Of a stretch of DNA of 64,000 nt, positions 21,801 to 32,579 are shown one piece after another. The stretch is from Bursaphelenchus xylophilus (lineage: Eukaryota > Nematoda > Chromadorea > Rhabditida > Aphelenchoididae): assembly GCA_904066235.2 (NCBI GenBank), contig CAJFCV020000006.1:1302001-1366000 (forward strand), in the 5' to 3' direction. The notes under the pieces are model-generated. The model saw only the letters and a program-made list of their open reading frames with translations, searched no databases and was not told the origin of the DNA. Position 1 is the first letter of the stretch. Each line of letters opens with the position of its first letter. A program made the position numbers and the translations under genes.

Positions 21801-22679
21801 GAACAGCAACTCCAAAGTCAGCCAGTTTTACTTCACCATTCTCCGACAACAAAACGTTCGCCGCTTTGATGTCCCGATGGATTTTTCGTTCAGTATGCAG
21901 GTAGTCGAGGCCTTTCAAAACTTCTCGAATAATGACGGCAATGTGGTTCTCATCAAGTTTTCCCGATTTCACTAGATCTAGGACGGATCCACCTCCAAGA
22001 TACTCCATTATTATCCATAGTTTCGAACCCTGAAAGGCAGGAGAAGTTAAGGAAAGTTTGAGGTAGGTGTCCAGTATAATATCAAGATTTACATGGGATA
22101 AAAGGATACAAATACCAAAGAAGTGATTCAGCAGCTGCAAAAATCATGCATGTGAGATGAGAAAGAATTTCAGCTCTTTATGAGGACAATTCAACCGTTA
22201 ATTGAAAATATATTCATCTTGATACCTAAACCAACAAAAAATAGCTGGAATTAACTAATCTGGCGCTTCCCAGCAAATATAATTCCGTAAAAACGATCGA
22301 TAAGGCCCCAGTCAATCTTTTTAAAATGAGTTTTGCCTACAATCACATTGGAAAAAATGCAGAGCTTCATTTTTTCCTCTCAGATACTACTCTAACATAA
22401 TATCGTCTTCCTCTTTCTAAAATTCCAAAACCAATTCAAAAAGCAACCTCTCACCTTCAAGTATGACCCATAATATCTCGTTACGCAGTTGGATTCACAC
22501 TGCGAGAGCACCATGATCTCTTGCTGAATGTCTTCGATCTCATCTTCGGCCTGCTCCAGGTCGATAATCTTGATGGCGACGGTGCGCCCATCACGGTTGT
22601 CAATTCCCTTGTAAACCTCGCCGAAGGAGCCACGCCCGATGCGCTCCTGGCGCGTGTAAATCGTCTCCGGATCCACTTT
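18862..22679 (-). CDS. gck-1: GCK-III (MST3/4, STK24/25/26-type) Ste20 kinase, start exon not found
   Basis: Serine/threonine kinase; in C. elegans GCK-1 acts with CCM-3 in germline and excretory-canal integrity. Seven exons join in phase: 22679-22455, 22029-21743, 21493-21268, 21023-20593, 20552-20459, 20346-20120 and 19243-18862, coding 623 aa plus an unseen N-terminus. The first listed exon begins at an acceptor with [20 protein letters not shown] and has no ATG, so a 5' exon lies upstream of 22680; I could not fix it. Visible motifs: glycine loop [28 protein letters not shown], catalytic [15 protein letters not shown] in [10 protein letters not shown], activation loop [12 protein letters not shown], and [21 protein letters not shown]. 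After the kinase comes a low-complexity acidic/Ser-Thr linker ([28 protein letters not shown]) and a C-terminal helical region [32 protein letters not shown] matching the CCM3-binding tail. Intron 6 contains a 0.8-kb hairpin. Confidence 0.95.
19328..20116. repeat. About 790-bp inverted repeat filling gck-1 intron 6
   Basis: Left arm (about 19328-19695) and right arm (about 19735-20116) are near-complementary over some 370 bp: TTTTTGGCGTTTTTTGGGG pairs with CCCCAAAAAACGCCAAAAAA, ATACTCGATTTGGGGGTTT with AAACACCCTAAATCGAGTAT. The loop is about 40 bp of A-rich sequence. No target duplication or known terminal repeat was seen. Confidence 0.92.
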
Positions 22680-24403
22680 CTGCAAGGATAATATAAAAAA
22701 ACGAAAATATTCTGGGATTTCCCAAAAATTTCAGGCAAATTGAAGAGCAAAATGAAAACTCAAAGCGCCAACAACGTCTAGCGTAAGGAGCGTGGCGACA
22801 ACTGCAAGATTTCCGACTTTACCACCAAAAATTTCCTTTTTTCGGCGAGAGAAAGACTTTCGTGAGGGAGAGACTCGACCCGTTCCAAATTTCTCGTCAA
22901 AATCTCGAATTTCCTCCCGAACTCGATTTATTCTGCTCTTTTTATTCCTCAATTTCCATTCCGAGAGGTTCTCAAAACATTTTTTCTTTCATCCATTCAT
23001 CTAGTGTAATATAATTAAAAATTTTCGCAGTTCCGCCTCTTGTATGATTCATATTGGCTTGGAACGGCCTTATCAGTTGGTTAGCAACAAGATAAGGCCG
23101 TAAATTGCCGGAATTTATGGGTAAAACAAAATGAAAAGCTCTAACTTTAGAAACAGGCACATAAATGGCTAGAATAAGATAATTTAGCCATTTTTAGGTG
23201 TAAAATAATGTAAAAAGTGGTCTAGTCTAATATAAAAGTTGCTATAGACCATAAGACAGCTGATAAGGTGTGTAAAACGGTGTGACACATCGATTTATAG
23301 TCCAAATTATATTATATTATCCATGCCCCTTCTGATCCCAAAGAATTTTGATTTCCCACTCCCAAATGCCCGCTTATTCCATCAATTCGCGCTGGCTAGT
23401 GGACCGAACCTTCATAAAGACAAACAAAACTCTGACAAAAAATTTGGTGGGAGAATTCCGAGGACCGGAATCACAAAAAAAAACGGAAAAGAAATCTTTG
23501 ATTTGGCCGTAATGAAAAGGGGAGCGTACAAAAGGACACAAAGACGTCCGAGGACACAAATTGTGCGATCAGTCGAGAGCGGGACGAATCGCCGCTTCTA
23601 ATTAGAGGGAATGGGTTCGTTAGGTGGCGGGGAGTCATGAGGAAGTCGTATTTTAGACCAAGCAGTATTGGTTTAGGTATAAAATTTTAGAAAAATTGAT
23701 TAGACTGGTAAAAATCCTAGTTTTTTGATAAGGAACTGCATAGATTTGATGTCAAAATTAAATTTTTTTGGCAGAAATAGCATTATTTTATATCAAAATG
23801 ATGCCATTAGGCTCTGAAACATCTTTACAAGCTGTTGCAGAGCCCAAGCTGGCCTTCAACAATCTTATTTTAAGATTCAAACGATAAACAGTCGAAAATA
23901 AAAAGAAAACTGCCCTATTTTTAACCTTTTGCCGATAAAAACAAGAAAAATCGAGGCAATTCACCTTTTGCTGGTTAAAATCACCTTCAAAACTAATTAA
24001 AAATGCTATTACCCACAAACTCCAACAGTAACAGCCCTCATACAAGCTTTATTTATCATTCGGACCTAATTTTTCCGTATGATAATCAAGTTAGCGTCGT
24101 ATCTCCGATATTTACTGCTTGAATTACTATTTTGCTCGGAAAAGCGAAGGGATACGAACACAGTATATTATAGACTTCTATTGGAGTGACAGGAACTTGG
24201 GTGGCGTCCTTCTTTGACAATACTTCTTAAGGGTTTTGCGGGAAAAAGTAGTCAAAAAATGGGGGAAAAAGAGCAAAAAGCGAACGGACGAAATCTTCAG
24301 AAGGGAGTGTCCAATTTATAGTAAGGAAGGAGTAGGATTCTGGGGCAAGATAAGATGCCGGGTTACAAATTGGCGGAATTAAGCAATCACAAAAAGAGAT
24401 TAG
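22680..24403. other. Region upstream of gck-1
   Basis: Expected to hold the gck-1 promoter and first exon, neither of which I can fix. It includes a copy of the CATGGATAATATAA motif (minus, 23312-23327) and a GC-richer patch at 23430-23640. No other gene. Confidence 0.35.
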
Positions 24404-24437
24404 TGTCTGAATGTATCAAAACGTATTAAAAGGAACT

Positions 24438-24797
24438 TCCGTGTCTCTATGATACTTTTTGATACCAAATACGAGCACCACGCCACTTCTTTTCGACTTT
24501 TTGGTCGATCAAAACCGAGAAAATTTCAGTCAGCTAAAAGCTCAAAAAAGAGGTCAAACCAAGCCCAAACTTGGCATCAAGCAGTATCATAGAGACAGAA
24601 GAGAGATATTGTTGTTGAACCAACGGTCTTTTTTGTCTCTATGATGCGTTTTGATAGCAAACGCGGGCTTAGTTTAATCTCTTTTTTGAGTTTTTTCTAA
24701 CTGAAATTTTCTCGGCTTTCAGCGACAAAAAAGTCGAGAAAGAGCGGCGTGAGAGCCGTATTTGGTATCAAAAAAGTATCAAAGGCGCTCTCAGACA
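24438..24797. mobile_element. Compound inverted-repeat element with TGTCTCTATGATAC motifs
   Basis: TGTCTCTATGATACTTTTTG at the left is inverted at about 24583-24596 and repeated at about 24642. The outer arms pair TTGATACCAAATACGAGC with GCCGTATTTGGTATCAA and CGAGAAAATTTCAGTCAG with CTAACTGAAATTTTCTCG. Probably one fold-back element with internal rearrangement. Confidence 0.7.
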
Positions 24798-24847
24798 TGG
24801 CTGGATGCCTTATAAATTGGTTTGTAGTACCGAAAGGAGCATCTAAA

Positions 24848-25056
24848 TAGGGAATTCGGCCCTTTTGGACCTCTTCCGGCCTCTTGTGTGGTGGAAATTT
24901 TGAAAGTGGCCGATCCAGCCCGATTTTTTTGCAGCCGGGCTAAAAACAAACGTCGAGTCATAAGCCCGGCCCTCAAAAAATCGACCTGGATCTGCCACTT
25001 TCAACATTTCCATCCACATGGGGCCAGAAGGGGCCCAAAAGGGGTCGGATTCGCTA
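24848..25056. mobile_element. Inverted-repeat element with GAATTCGGCCCTTTTGG ends
   Basis: GAATTCGGCCCTTTTGGACC at the left pairs with GGGCCCAAAAGGGGTCGGAT and ATTCG at the right; inner arms pair GAAAGTGGCCGATCCAG with CTGGATCTGCCACTTTC. About 210 bp. Confidence 0.85.
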
Positions 25057-25349
25057 TGCAATAGATTCTGCTTTCTTTACTACAGATCAACTTCTAAGAA
25101 ATCTTTTGATAAAAAACTATGTTAGCATGGGTTGCATATATTGCAACCTTCACACCAACCCTGACCCTATTTTTCACACCCAACTTTACAACGTAATGAC
25201 GTCAAAGAGTATCAAAGCGATCTCTTTACAGGCGGTTAAAAACAACTTTCCAAAGGTCTTCTCAAAGCGGATCAAACAACAAATCGAAAGTCTCTTCCCC
25301 CCACGACTCTCTGTGGGGGATATAAAAACCTGCGGAATGAAATGAGTTT

Positions 25350-26002
25350 CATGAATTGATACGACCACTCTTACTTTTTAAACGACCATCAAAGCAAAAC
25401 GTTTTTATGGGAAAAGTGCGGAAGCATTGGGAGTTGAACTTCAACGGGGAAAATGGCAAAGTTTTAATATAGTGTTTGCAGCTGGAAAGGAAATGCCAAG
25501 TCCTCGAGGCATGCTTGTTGTACTAGGCGGGACGAAAAGTCTTGACATGTTTGCAATGTGCGCCATCGCGCAAAAAACATGCCTTGTGACGAGTAAAATT
25601 TACGGTGCATGCCGACCGCGCACAGTGCGAAATGAATTGTTTTGAAAGGGTAATCAAAGCACAGTGCGGATGAAAATCGCACTATACACTTTTCAACCCA
25701 TTTCAAAAACAATTCATTTCGCACTGTCCGTGGTCAGCATGCAAAGTACGTTTTACTCGTCACAAGGCATGTTTTTTGCGCGACAGCGCACATTGCAAAC
25801 ATGTCAAGACTTTTTGGCCCGCCCAGTACCATAAGCATGCCTGGAGGACTTGGCATTTTCTTTCCAGCTGCAAATACGATATTAAAACTTTGCCTTTTTC
25901 CCCGTTCGAGTTCAACTCCCAATGTTTCCGGACTTTTCTCATAAAAAAACTTTTTGCTTTGATGGTCGTTTAAAAAGTAAGAGTGGTCGTATCAATTCAT
26001 GA
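25350..26002. mobile_element. About 650-bp near-perfect palindrome with nested F4a
   Basis: TCATGAATTGATACGACCAC at the left end is complemented at 25983-26002, and the arms continue to pair for about 320 bp to a centre near 25680. An F4a copy (25521-25833) forms the inner part of both arms, so F4a ends and flanks are symmetric. GC-rich inner arms carry GCACAGTGCG. Confidence 0.92.
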
Positions 26003-26490
26003 TTATTTCTACCATAGAGAGTAATGTTGGCACAACAAATTAGTTTTTTCCACGTGAAAATGGCGAAGATACGGCCAAAAAGTGTTTTTCTCAATGAATG
26101 CATTCCTTACAATGCGCACTATCTCGGCCATCCCTGAAATCGAGATTCTTTGGTCGAAAGCTTCCAAAGATCTCTTTTTTCCATTTTTTGAGTGAAAAAC
26201 TCACCAAGCTATCACAGAACATGACTATCTCTAGGAATTAGGCAAATAAACAGCCAAGTTCCAAACCTCTTCGCTAACTTTTTGCGGGTTTTTATCAATA
26301 GGCAAATAATCTACCCTAGTTTTAATCAAGCAAATATTTTATCTTCGCTTCATTTCAAATCCTAGATAACAACCGAATAGATTCTTATAATCATAGTATC
26401 AAATCTGTCGGGAAAATAATGTGGATTTGTCGCTGCAAATCGCAGAAAAATGTCTCGACTAGTCGTGCACTAGACCTGTCTGCACACCGT
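26003..26490. other. F5 interior debris and an F1 left end
   Basis: ACCATAGAGAGTAATGTTGG and GATACGGCCAAAAAGTGTT resemble F5 interiors; TCTGTCGGGAAAATAATGTG at about 26403 is an F1 left end with no right end nearby. Confidence 0.5.
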
Positions 26491-26850
26491 GAAAACTTGT
26501 CGACATTTTTCGATGCCATACCCACACAAAAACCCGCACAACTTCCGCAAAACTAAGAGCGCAATTACGAAAATTAAGCCAGCGAGACGTACAAAAGAGC
26601 GCGCAAGGCCGCCTCAAACGGATTGGATTTCAATTCGAAATTCGACGAAAAATGTCAAGTTCAGTCAGGTCGAAAAAAAGCGAAAAGAATCATTGGAATT
26701 CTCCAAAAAATTTTCTTGATCAAAAAAAGAAATTTTTATCGAAAAATTAGGAGAGATCTCACAACGTTACGCCACCTTTACCGGCGCGTAAAAAATTCGG
26801 CGAAAATGGGAGGCGGAAAACACGAAAAAAAGGGAAATGTGGCGGCCTTT
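26491..26850. other. Unassigned
   Basis: Short open plus frames without a recognised family. Confidence 0.3.
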
Positions 26851-27603
26851 TGATATTTTAGCGCAAAAATTTCTCGCGTCAAATCGAATGGAAGGGCGCG
26901 ATGCCTGATTTTACGACGGCTTTATGCTAATGTAGACGAATGGAGGGCCTACGAGGCGGTTGTAAAAACAAAATTTTTTGGATTTGTCATCGTTTTCTTG
27001 GATTTTTTGGGAGGAAAAATTTACAGTGGGGGACCAGATCCAGTGGCAAAAAACCTACCATTTTGCATCCGATTAGTATCAAAAAATGTGGCAAAATGCT
27101 TCCCTCTCCAAGTGAAAAAAACTTTGTTTTGAAGGGCACGCCCTTTTTGCTCATAAAAAAGCGGGCGCGCTTTTGAAATCTGAGTTTTTTCACTTGGAGA
27201 GGGAGGTACTTTGCCACATTTTTTGATGCTTCCTGGATGTAAAATGATACGTTTTTTGCCACTGGATCGGGTCCCCCATTGTAGGGAATTTTAATGGAAC
27301 TTGAGGCAAATTTTGGATCACAAGTTTCCAAGGAATTTGCCAGATTTTTAGCCAGCGTTTTGCAGAAACCATCGAGATTTTTGGGTCGAAAAAGGTCTGA
27401 AAATTTTTTGACCTAAAAATTTCGATGGTTTCTGCAAAGCGCGAGGTAAAAAATCTGGTAAATTCCTTGGAAAATTGTGGTCCAATCCAAAAAATTTTGT
27501 TTCTACAATCGCCTTTGTCTACATTAGCATAAACCCGTCGTAAAATCGGGCCATCGCGACCTTCCATTCGATTTGACTCGAGAAATTTTGCGCTAAAATA
27601 TCA
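26851..27603. mobile_element. Large inverted-repeat element interrupted by F2
   Basis: Ends TGATATTTTAGCGCAAAAAT and its near-complement. Arms pair for over 100 bp (AAATCGAATGGAAGGGCGCG with CGACCTTCCATTCGATTT; GCTAATGTAGAC with GTCTACATTAGC). An F2 copy sits at 27022-27283 inside it. The inner part carries AACCATCGAGATTTTTGGGT with its complement. Confidence 0.85.
27022..27283. mobile_element. F2 element nested in the 26851-27603 element
   Basis: TACAGTGGGGGACCAGATCC left, CCACTGGATCGGGTCCCCC right. It is intact while the host element's arms are separated by it, so it is the younger insertion. Confidence 0.85.
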
Positions 27604-27620
27604 GACTTGTGATCCAGATT

Positions 27621-27933
27621 GGGTAAAAGTTCCTTATTTTGGCCACAACTTATAACTTTGCGGAAACTGGTCGGAATAAGCCCAAATTTAGCGTGCACGC
27701 TCAATTCATCGTTGTCAATGCCCGGACAGTGGATTTAGTTAGTGAGGTACCTTCTTTTTTACGTACCACCTTACCCTTCAAAAACGGCTGCAGCCTGTGA
27801 TTTTACACTTTATACATGATACATGTCCGGAACTAAACTTATTTCGAAGCGTGTCTTTCTAACTTTAGTGCCCAAGCTTGGGCGCAGTTCGCGGAATACC
27901 TTTGTTGTGGCCAAAATAAGGAAATTTTTCCCC
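27621..27933. mobile_element. F7 element, copy 1
   Basis: Begins GGGTAAAAGTTCCTTATTTT then GGCCACAAC; ends GTTGTGGCCAAAATAAGG. Homologous to 31914-32319 in the opposite orientation, but about 90 bp shorter in the middle. Confidence 0.9.
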
Positions 27934-28060
27934 AGAGTGCCTCAAAGTTGCATCAAAATCCGCAAAAAACTAGTTGATTCCGTCAAAACACACGTTATAC
28001 CTGGTAAAAGTTAAGTAAAATCTCAAAATAAATGGCTTTTCTAATATCGCCAAGACTTAC

Positions 28061-28111
28061 CAACTCTGCCAAGGGATCATTCGAAGGGTCTACCGGATTT
28101 TCCATAGTCAT
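28061..28111 (-). CDS. Possible short exon, frame uncertain
   Basis: On the minus strand ATG opens MTMENPVDPSNDPLAEL and ends at a good donor (GTAAGT). No upstream acceptor in this frame is evident, so it may be a first exon of its own gene, or part of the next gene in another frame (an acceptor at GGTAG would give TLRMIPWQS). The following exon is not certain; a TTTTACCAG acceptor lies near 28006. Confidence 0.25.
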
Positions 28112-28334
28112 TTCAAGAAGTTTCGAAAAGTTTTATGGGCTTTTCAACCGCAAACGGAGGGAGATGACAGTAAAATGACAAAAAGTCCCAAAATTCGACC
28201 GAAATTTCAATTTTTTGATCCTTGAACGTTGAGTAGAAGACTTGTAAAAGCAGTTAAATTTGCGGAGAGTTAAAGAATTTTCCGAATTTTTCGCCAATTG
28301 GAACAAAAACCCCATCAATCAGCCAGAAGTTTAC

Positions 28335-28403
28335 CTCGCCCTCCACGTCCTTGAAGTGCCCATGGTGCAGCAAGTAGCGGGGCTGCTGTCGGACGGCGAA
28401 CAT
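28335..28403 (-). CDS. Probable first coding exon of an unrecognised gene
   Basis: The minus strand reads ATG then MFAVRQQPRYLLHHGHFKD and VEGE, ending exactly at GAG and GTAAAC. The codons are GC-rich like other exons here, and the upstream 280 bp (to 28680) is also GC-rich. An arginine-bearing start would suit a mitochondrial protein, but I cannot name the family. The rest of the gene should lie below 28335 and was not resolved; an acceptor at about 28215 would open 36 further codons and a stop, which is not convincing. Confidence 0.4.
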
Positions 28404-28779
28404 TTTCGCCAAATTCTCAGCCGCTTTCCCAACGTCTGCAGCGGCGTGCGTTTAGCGAGTCGGTTTGAGGGAATAGCCACTCTTTCCCGAAAACATTCAA
28501 GTTGCGACCGTAAAAGCGCCCATAAACAACATGATACCTCCTCTCTCCCGAAAGCGATTAAAATTCCCCGCTTTTGGCTGATAGCGGAACACCGCTCGGG
28601 GCCCGCTGCGGTGATAGCGCGCCCTCATGCGTTGGGCTCGAGCATTCTTTTGCGGTTATCCATAAAATTTTGAGGCGGGTCTTGTTGTCCATGGGGAGGG
28701 TTGGCACCAAGTGGCTTATTCTTGGGTTTTGATGATATTTGGGGCTAGGGTTGTTAATTTGATGGATTTTTCAGAAATA

Positions 28780-29124
28780 TGACGTCATTTTTTTAAAGGA
28801 AGGCGAAAAAAATTTGCCTAGACTGTCGAGAAAATAATGTGGATTATAATATATGACGTCATTTTTCTTAAAAGGGAGGCGAAAAAAGTTTGGGTAAATT
28901 GGCAAATCTACCAGTCTGTCGGGAAAATAATGTGGATTCTAAAATATGACGTCATTTTTCATAAAAGGAAGATGAAAAAAATTTTGCATAAATTGGAAAA
29001 TCTATCAGTCTGTCGGGAAAATAATGTGAATTCTAAAATATGACGTCATTTTTCTTAAAAACAAGGCGAAAAAAATTTTCCCAGTCTGTCGGGAAAATAA
29101 TGTGGATTCTAAAATATGACGTCA
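28780..29124. repeat. Tandem array with five TGACGTCA (CRE) palindromes
   Basis: TGACGTCA occurs at 28780, 28854, 28947, 29041 and 29117, each within TATGACGTCATTT, spaced 74, 93, 94 and 76 bp. Between them lie AAGGCGAAAAAAATTT and an F1 left end (CTGTCGGGAAAATAATGTGG). TGACGTCA is the consensus palindrome of CREB/ATF bZIP factors. The array lies about 380 bp upstream of the minus-strand first exon at 28403. Confidence 0.9.
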
Positions 29125-29177
29125 TTTCGGCTCAAAAGTGAAGGCCAACTAAAAATCTCGCAAATTAGCAAATCTAC

Positions 29178-29325
29178 GAGTCTGTCGGGAAAATAATAAG
29201 GATTCGTTGCGCCATAGTGTCACACACCATACTTTCGAATTTGGTATGGGATTGTACCTAATTTATGACGAGGCGAGACATTTTGGTACCACAAATCCAC
29301 ATTATTTTCCCGACAGAGTTATATT
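29178..29325. mobile_element. F1 element
   Basis: Left GAGTCTGTCGGGAAAATAAT, right AATCCACATTATTTTCCCG. It directly follows the CRE array. Confidence 0.85.
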
Positions 29326-29825
29326 CTAAATTTGGGGCTCACCAGAGAAGGCTTGCTAAATAGTGATGGCCGAGAGGTCAGAGAGAAAAACACTTTTTAG
29401 CGAAAACTTTCAAGTTTTGTGCGGAAAAAATCAATCGGTAGAAATAGGTGTGAAACTTTTCATGTAAAAATTACTAAAAAATCCCTGTTTTTTTACCTTT
29501 TCCTAACAATCTTGGTCGTCTCTGCAAAGCCATTTTAAATGTGTGCCAAATTTCTTCAAACTTTGCAAAATTGACGGGCGTACTTGGAACAGGTTAAGAT
29601 TACAGTTGCATGAGGCGTATTGCCGACGTTTTGCGAACTGTAGCAGGAAGAGAACCCTAAATTGGGCAAAAAATCGGTGTACTACATTCATTTATTCACA
29701 CAAAAAAGCGAAACCCAGATTAACATGTAAAAAGCGTTACGATTCACAATTACAAAAGCAACATGTAGTTTTTATTACGGAGAACAACATCACAATGCCA
29801 GAGAGGCTCTTTGTTTGCCTCAGAT
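29326..29825. other. F5 debris and the 3' side of a possible gene
   Basis: GGCCGAGAGGTCAGAGAGAAA near 29368 matches F5 interiors. From 29500 on there are unassigned sequences and the AATAAA noted for 29826-29880. Confidence 0.35.
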
Positions 29826-29880
29826 TTATGCCAGAAGATAGGCCAGAGTCATCATCACCGTCGGCAAAATTGCAGCCGAA
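29826..29880 (-). CDS. Possible terminal exon with hydrophobic, GPI-like tail
   Basis: After a pyrimidine-rich acceptor (CCTCCTCCACGATCAG) the minus strand encodes SAAILPTVMMTLAYLLA and a stop, followed 50 bp on by AATAAA (29771-29776). A short hydrophobic C-terminus after small residues resembles GPI-anchor signals of nematode surface proteins. Upstream exons were not found, so the gene, if real, is unidentified. Confidence 0.35.
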
Positions 29881-29984
29881 CTGATCGTGGAGGAGGCGCA
29901 AAAATTTAGTGGTTTTAGGGAGACAGTTAGTACGAGTTAAAAGGAAGGATAAGTGGGGAAAAACCAACTAAAAAGGAGGCAAAT

Positions 29985-30535
29985 GCGAATGAAAATCCGC
30001 TGAAAATGCTAATTGGGAAAGCTTCTCAAATGAAGTTGATCACTTATTTTGAGGATTTCGAGACATTTTGCATATATTACTGCAAAAATACCCGAATATA
30101 ACGTAGGGATCTTCGTTTTTGGAGTCATTTTTGCTCCTCTCCATGCTAGAGTAACTCAGGATTAAGAAAAGCAGGCTTAGCAATAGCTAAAGTTAGAGAA
30201 AGTGGTCATAGTTTAAGTCTCCGCCGAGCCTTCGCCGAATCTCCGCCGATAATTCAACGGGTTTCACAGGCGTTGTAGCCACCCCGTACAAACTTCTTTG
30301 GCCGTCCTAGCCTTCCATTCAATCGGTTTTATGTTGACCCGAAGTGTCGTCGCCCCTAGCCCAATGTGGACGAAATGTCACATTTTTTTGACATTTCGTC
30401 TAAAAGCCGTTAACTCAAAAATTCAAAAAAAAAAAAACAGAAGAACAGAAAGAAAATTGAAAATAAAAAAAGCAAATAAAAATTTATTGTAGATATGCTA
30501 TCATAAGCCACATTCAACCAGTAAATTTAAGCAGA
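29985..30535. other. Intergenic with one short hairpin
   Basis: GACGAAATGTCA and its complement around 30368-30402 form a short stem. Minus-strand AATAAA at 30483-30488 serves the I29 gene. No other feature. Confidence 0.4.
30483..30488 (-). terminator. Poly(A) signal of the I29-domain gene
   Basis: AATAAA on the minus strand about 52 bp after the stop codon. Confidence 0.7.
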
Positions 30536-30539
30536 TGGA

Positions 30540-32579
30540 TTACTTTGGTGGACGGGCGCCGTTCATCTGAAAAGACCGTGTTTATCGATTAGATCAAAAA
30601 CAATCACTTTTTACAGAGTTATTCTGTCGGGAAAATAATAAAAATTCTGTTGCTGCGCCAAACGCGTCGCTGAAGTCAAAAGCAATTTGATTTTGTCACG
30701 ACCCAATTAATTTTCTCGGCGGCGATGCTGCTTTCGATGCGACAGAGTGTTCATTATTTTCCCGACAGACTGATACTTGTCGTTGCAGAAAATGCGTAGA
30801 CTTTTCGTCGCAATCGACGTGCAACAACAATTGCACAGTGCAAAAAGAGAAAAAAAGCACTGTGCGCCGCGAAAAAAGCCTACACACTTTCGGGAACGAT
30901 TAGTAGCCTGTTTGCAAAGTCGCTGGAGTGATCTTAGCGACTAGCACTATGCAAAGAAAGATCGGGGTGCGAGCGACAGTCGAAAAAAGTCTATTGCACG
31001 GTGCAAAAAGCCAGGAATTGCACAGTGCAAACTTAACCTTCGCACAGTGCATGTCGCCAAAATCACTTCAGCAACTTTGCAAACGTACTACTAGTCGTTT
31101 CATAAAGTACGTAGACTTTTTTGCGGCGACAATGCTTTTTTCGTCGTACTGTGCAATTTTTGTCGCTTTTTGAATTGCACACTGCAAAAAGCGCTGCTAC
31201 GAAAAATCTACGCGCTTTATGAAACGACTATCAATACAATCCCTCTTATAAACCCAAAAAATTTTTGCTCAATCTCCTACAAATGTTCAAAATCCCCATG
31301 TTGCACTTTGAAGCCTTCAAAAATCATATCGCAAACATATTTGTCACCAAAAATCCTACTGTAATCCCCAATAATAGAGAAAAATCCGGAAATTCATCAA
31401 AAAATCGCACCTTTTTGAACTCCTCGAGAGTGTAATCCGAGAATTTTGTGGGACCGTACACGGCGGTTCCCGTGTCCTTCTTCTGCTGTTCCGCCGCTCT
31501 TGCCAGCGACTGCTGGAACACGCCAAATCGCTTCTTCAGCTCCTCTTCGTTCACATATTTACGGTCGTATCTGAAAAAAAATTTTCAAAATTTTGAAATT
31601 TTTTTTTGAAATGCAAACAAAAGAAAATTTTTTTCAAAAAAATTTTTGCAAATTTGAAAATAATAAAGTGCAAAAAACAGTTTTTTTTGGCCGTGGGCAG
31701 AGAAATTTTTTTGGGAATTTCAAAAAAAAAATACATTTTTTTGAGGGAGCGGGATCAGATGGCTATAAAAAGTGTAGTTTTTTTGTAACAAATTGGCTAA
31801 AAATTGCGTGTTCAGAAAATGCGTCACGATGACACCCATTTAGAATGTACCAGCGGTATAAAAAACAGTTGTATACGACTAGTAGTACTCTCTAGAGTTC
31901 CCATAAAAAATTAGGGAAAAAGTTCGTTATTTTGGCCACAACAAAGGTACTTCGCGAACTGCGCCCAAGCTTGGGCACTAAAGTTAGGAAAAAACGCTTC
32001 GACCTAGCTGGTACTGAATTACTATAATAGCTCTATAGTTTTAAGGGTACCTACGAAGGCTGTGACGACTCATTTAGTTAAATACGGAGGCAAAAAGTTT
32101 AGTTCCGGACATGTTTCATCGTATAAAGTGTAAAATCACAGGCTGCAGCCGTTTTTGAAGGGTAAGATGGTACGTAAAAAAGAAGGTACCTCACTAACTA
32201 AATCCACGTCCGGGCATTGAGAACGATGAATTGAGCGTGCACGCTAAATTTGGGCTAATTCCGACCAGTTTCCGCAAAGTTATTATATAAGTTGTGGCCA
32301 AAATAAGGAACTTTTACCCAGAGTGCTCATTATTTTCCCGACAAACCGGCCATCCCTCAAAAATTGAAGATTTCCCCCACAAATGCCCTGAAAATTCACC
32401 TACTTCTTCATGAACTCCACAAACTTCCCGTACTCCTCCTTCTCCTTGGCATCATTCAGGCTCTCGCCCAACTTTTTCACCGCCTCCGAGTCGTAGGCGA
32501 GCCCATTCTTGGGGTCGAGCTGCGGGAAGGCCATGCAAAAAATAGCGAGAAATGAGGCGAAAATGAACAGCCGCTTCAT
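30540..32579 (-). CDS. Small secreted protein with stand-alone I29 (cathepsin propeptide) domain
   Basis: Three exons join in phase: 32579-32404, 31570-31411 and 30566-30540, giving 120 aa. It opens with a signal peptide MKRLFIFASFLAIFCMAFP. The mature part carries the propeptide-inhibitor pattern YGKFVEFMKKYDRKYV, EELKKRFGVFQQSL and YGPTKFSDYTLEEFKK, as in the prodomain of papain-like cathepsins, then ends MNGARPPK. No catalytic protease domain follows: the stop and a poly(A) signal come right after. Stand-alone I29 proteins in other animals (CTLA-2 type) inhibit cathepsins, so a secreted or lysosomal inhibitor role is inferred. Exon 1 ends at GTAGGT. Both introns contain mobile elements. 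Confidence 0.88.
30614..31234. mobile_element. F1 and three F3 copies filling I29 intron 2
   Basis: F1 (GAGCAC type) at 30614-30774; F3 at 30775-30904 (GAAAATGCGTAGAC to TACACACTTTCGGG); a GCACAGTGC block with GTGCGAGCGACAG at 30905-31080; F3 at 31086-31234 (TAGTCGTTTCATAAAGTAC to GCTTTATGAAACGACTA). Confidence 0.8.
31914..32319. mobile_element. F7 element, copy 2, in I29 intron 1
   Basis: Opposite orientation to 27621-27933. Ends GGGAAAAAGTTCGTTATTTT and AAGGAACTTTTACCC. It has an extra central stretch of about 90 bp. An F1 right end (GTGCTCATTATTTTCCCG) follows immediately. Confidence 0.9.

Noticed and set aside
29543..29884. 113-aa plus-strand frame
   Set aside because: No recognisable family; the minus strand there has a better acceptor, stop and poly(A) signal structure.
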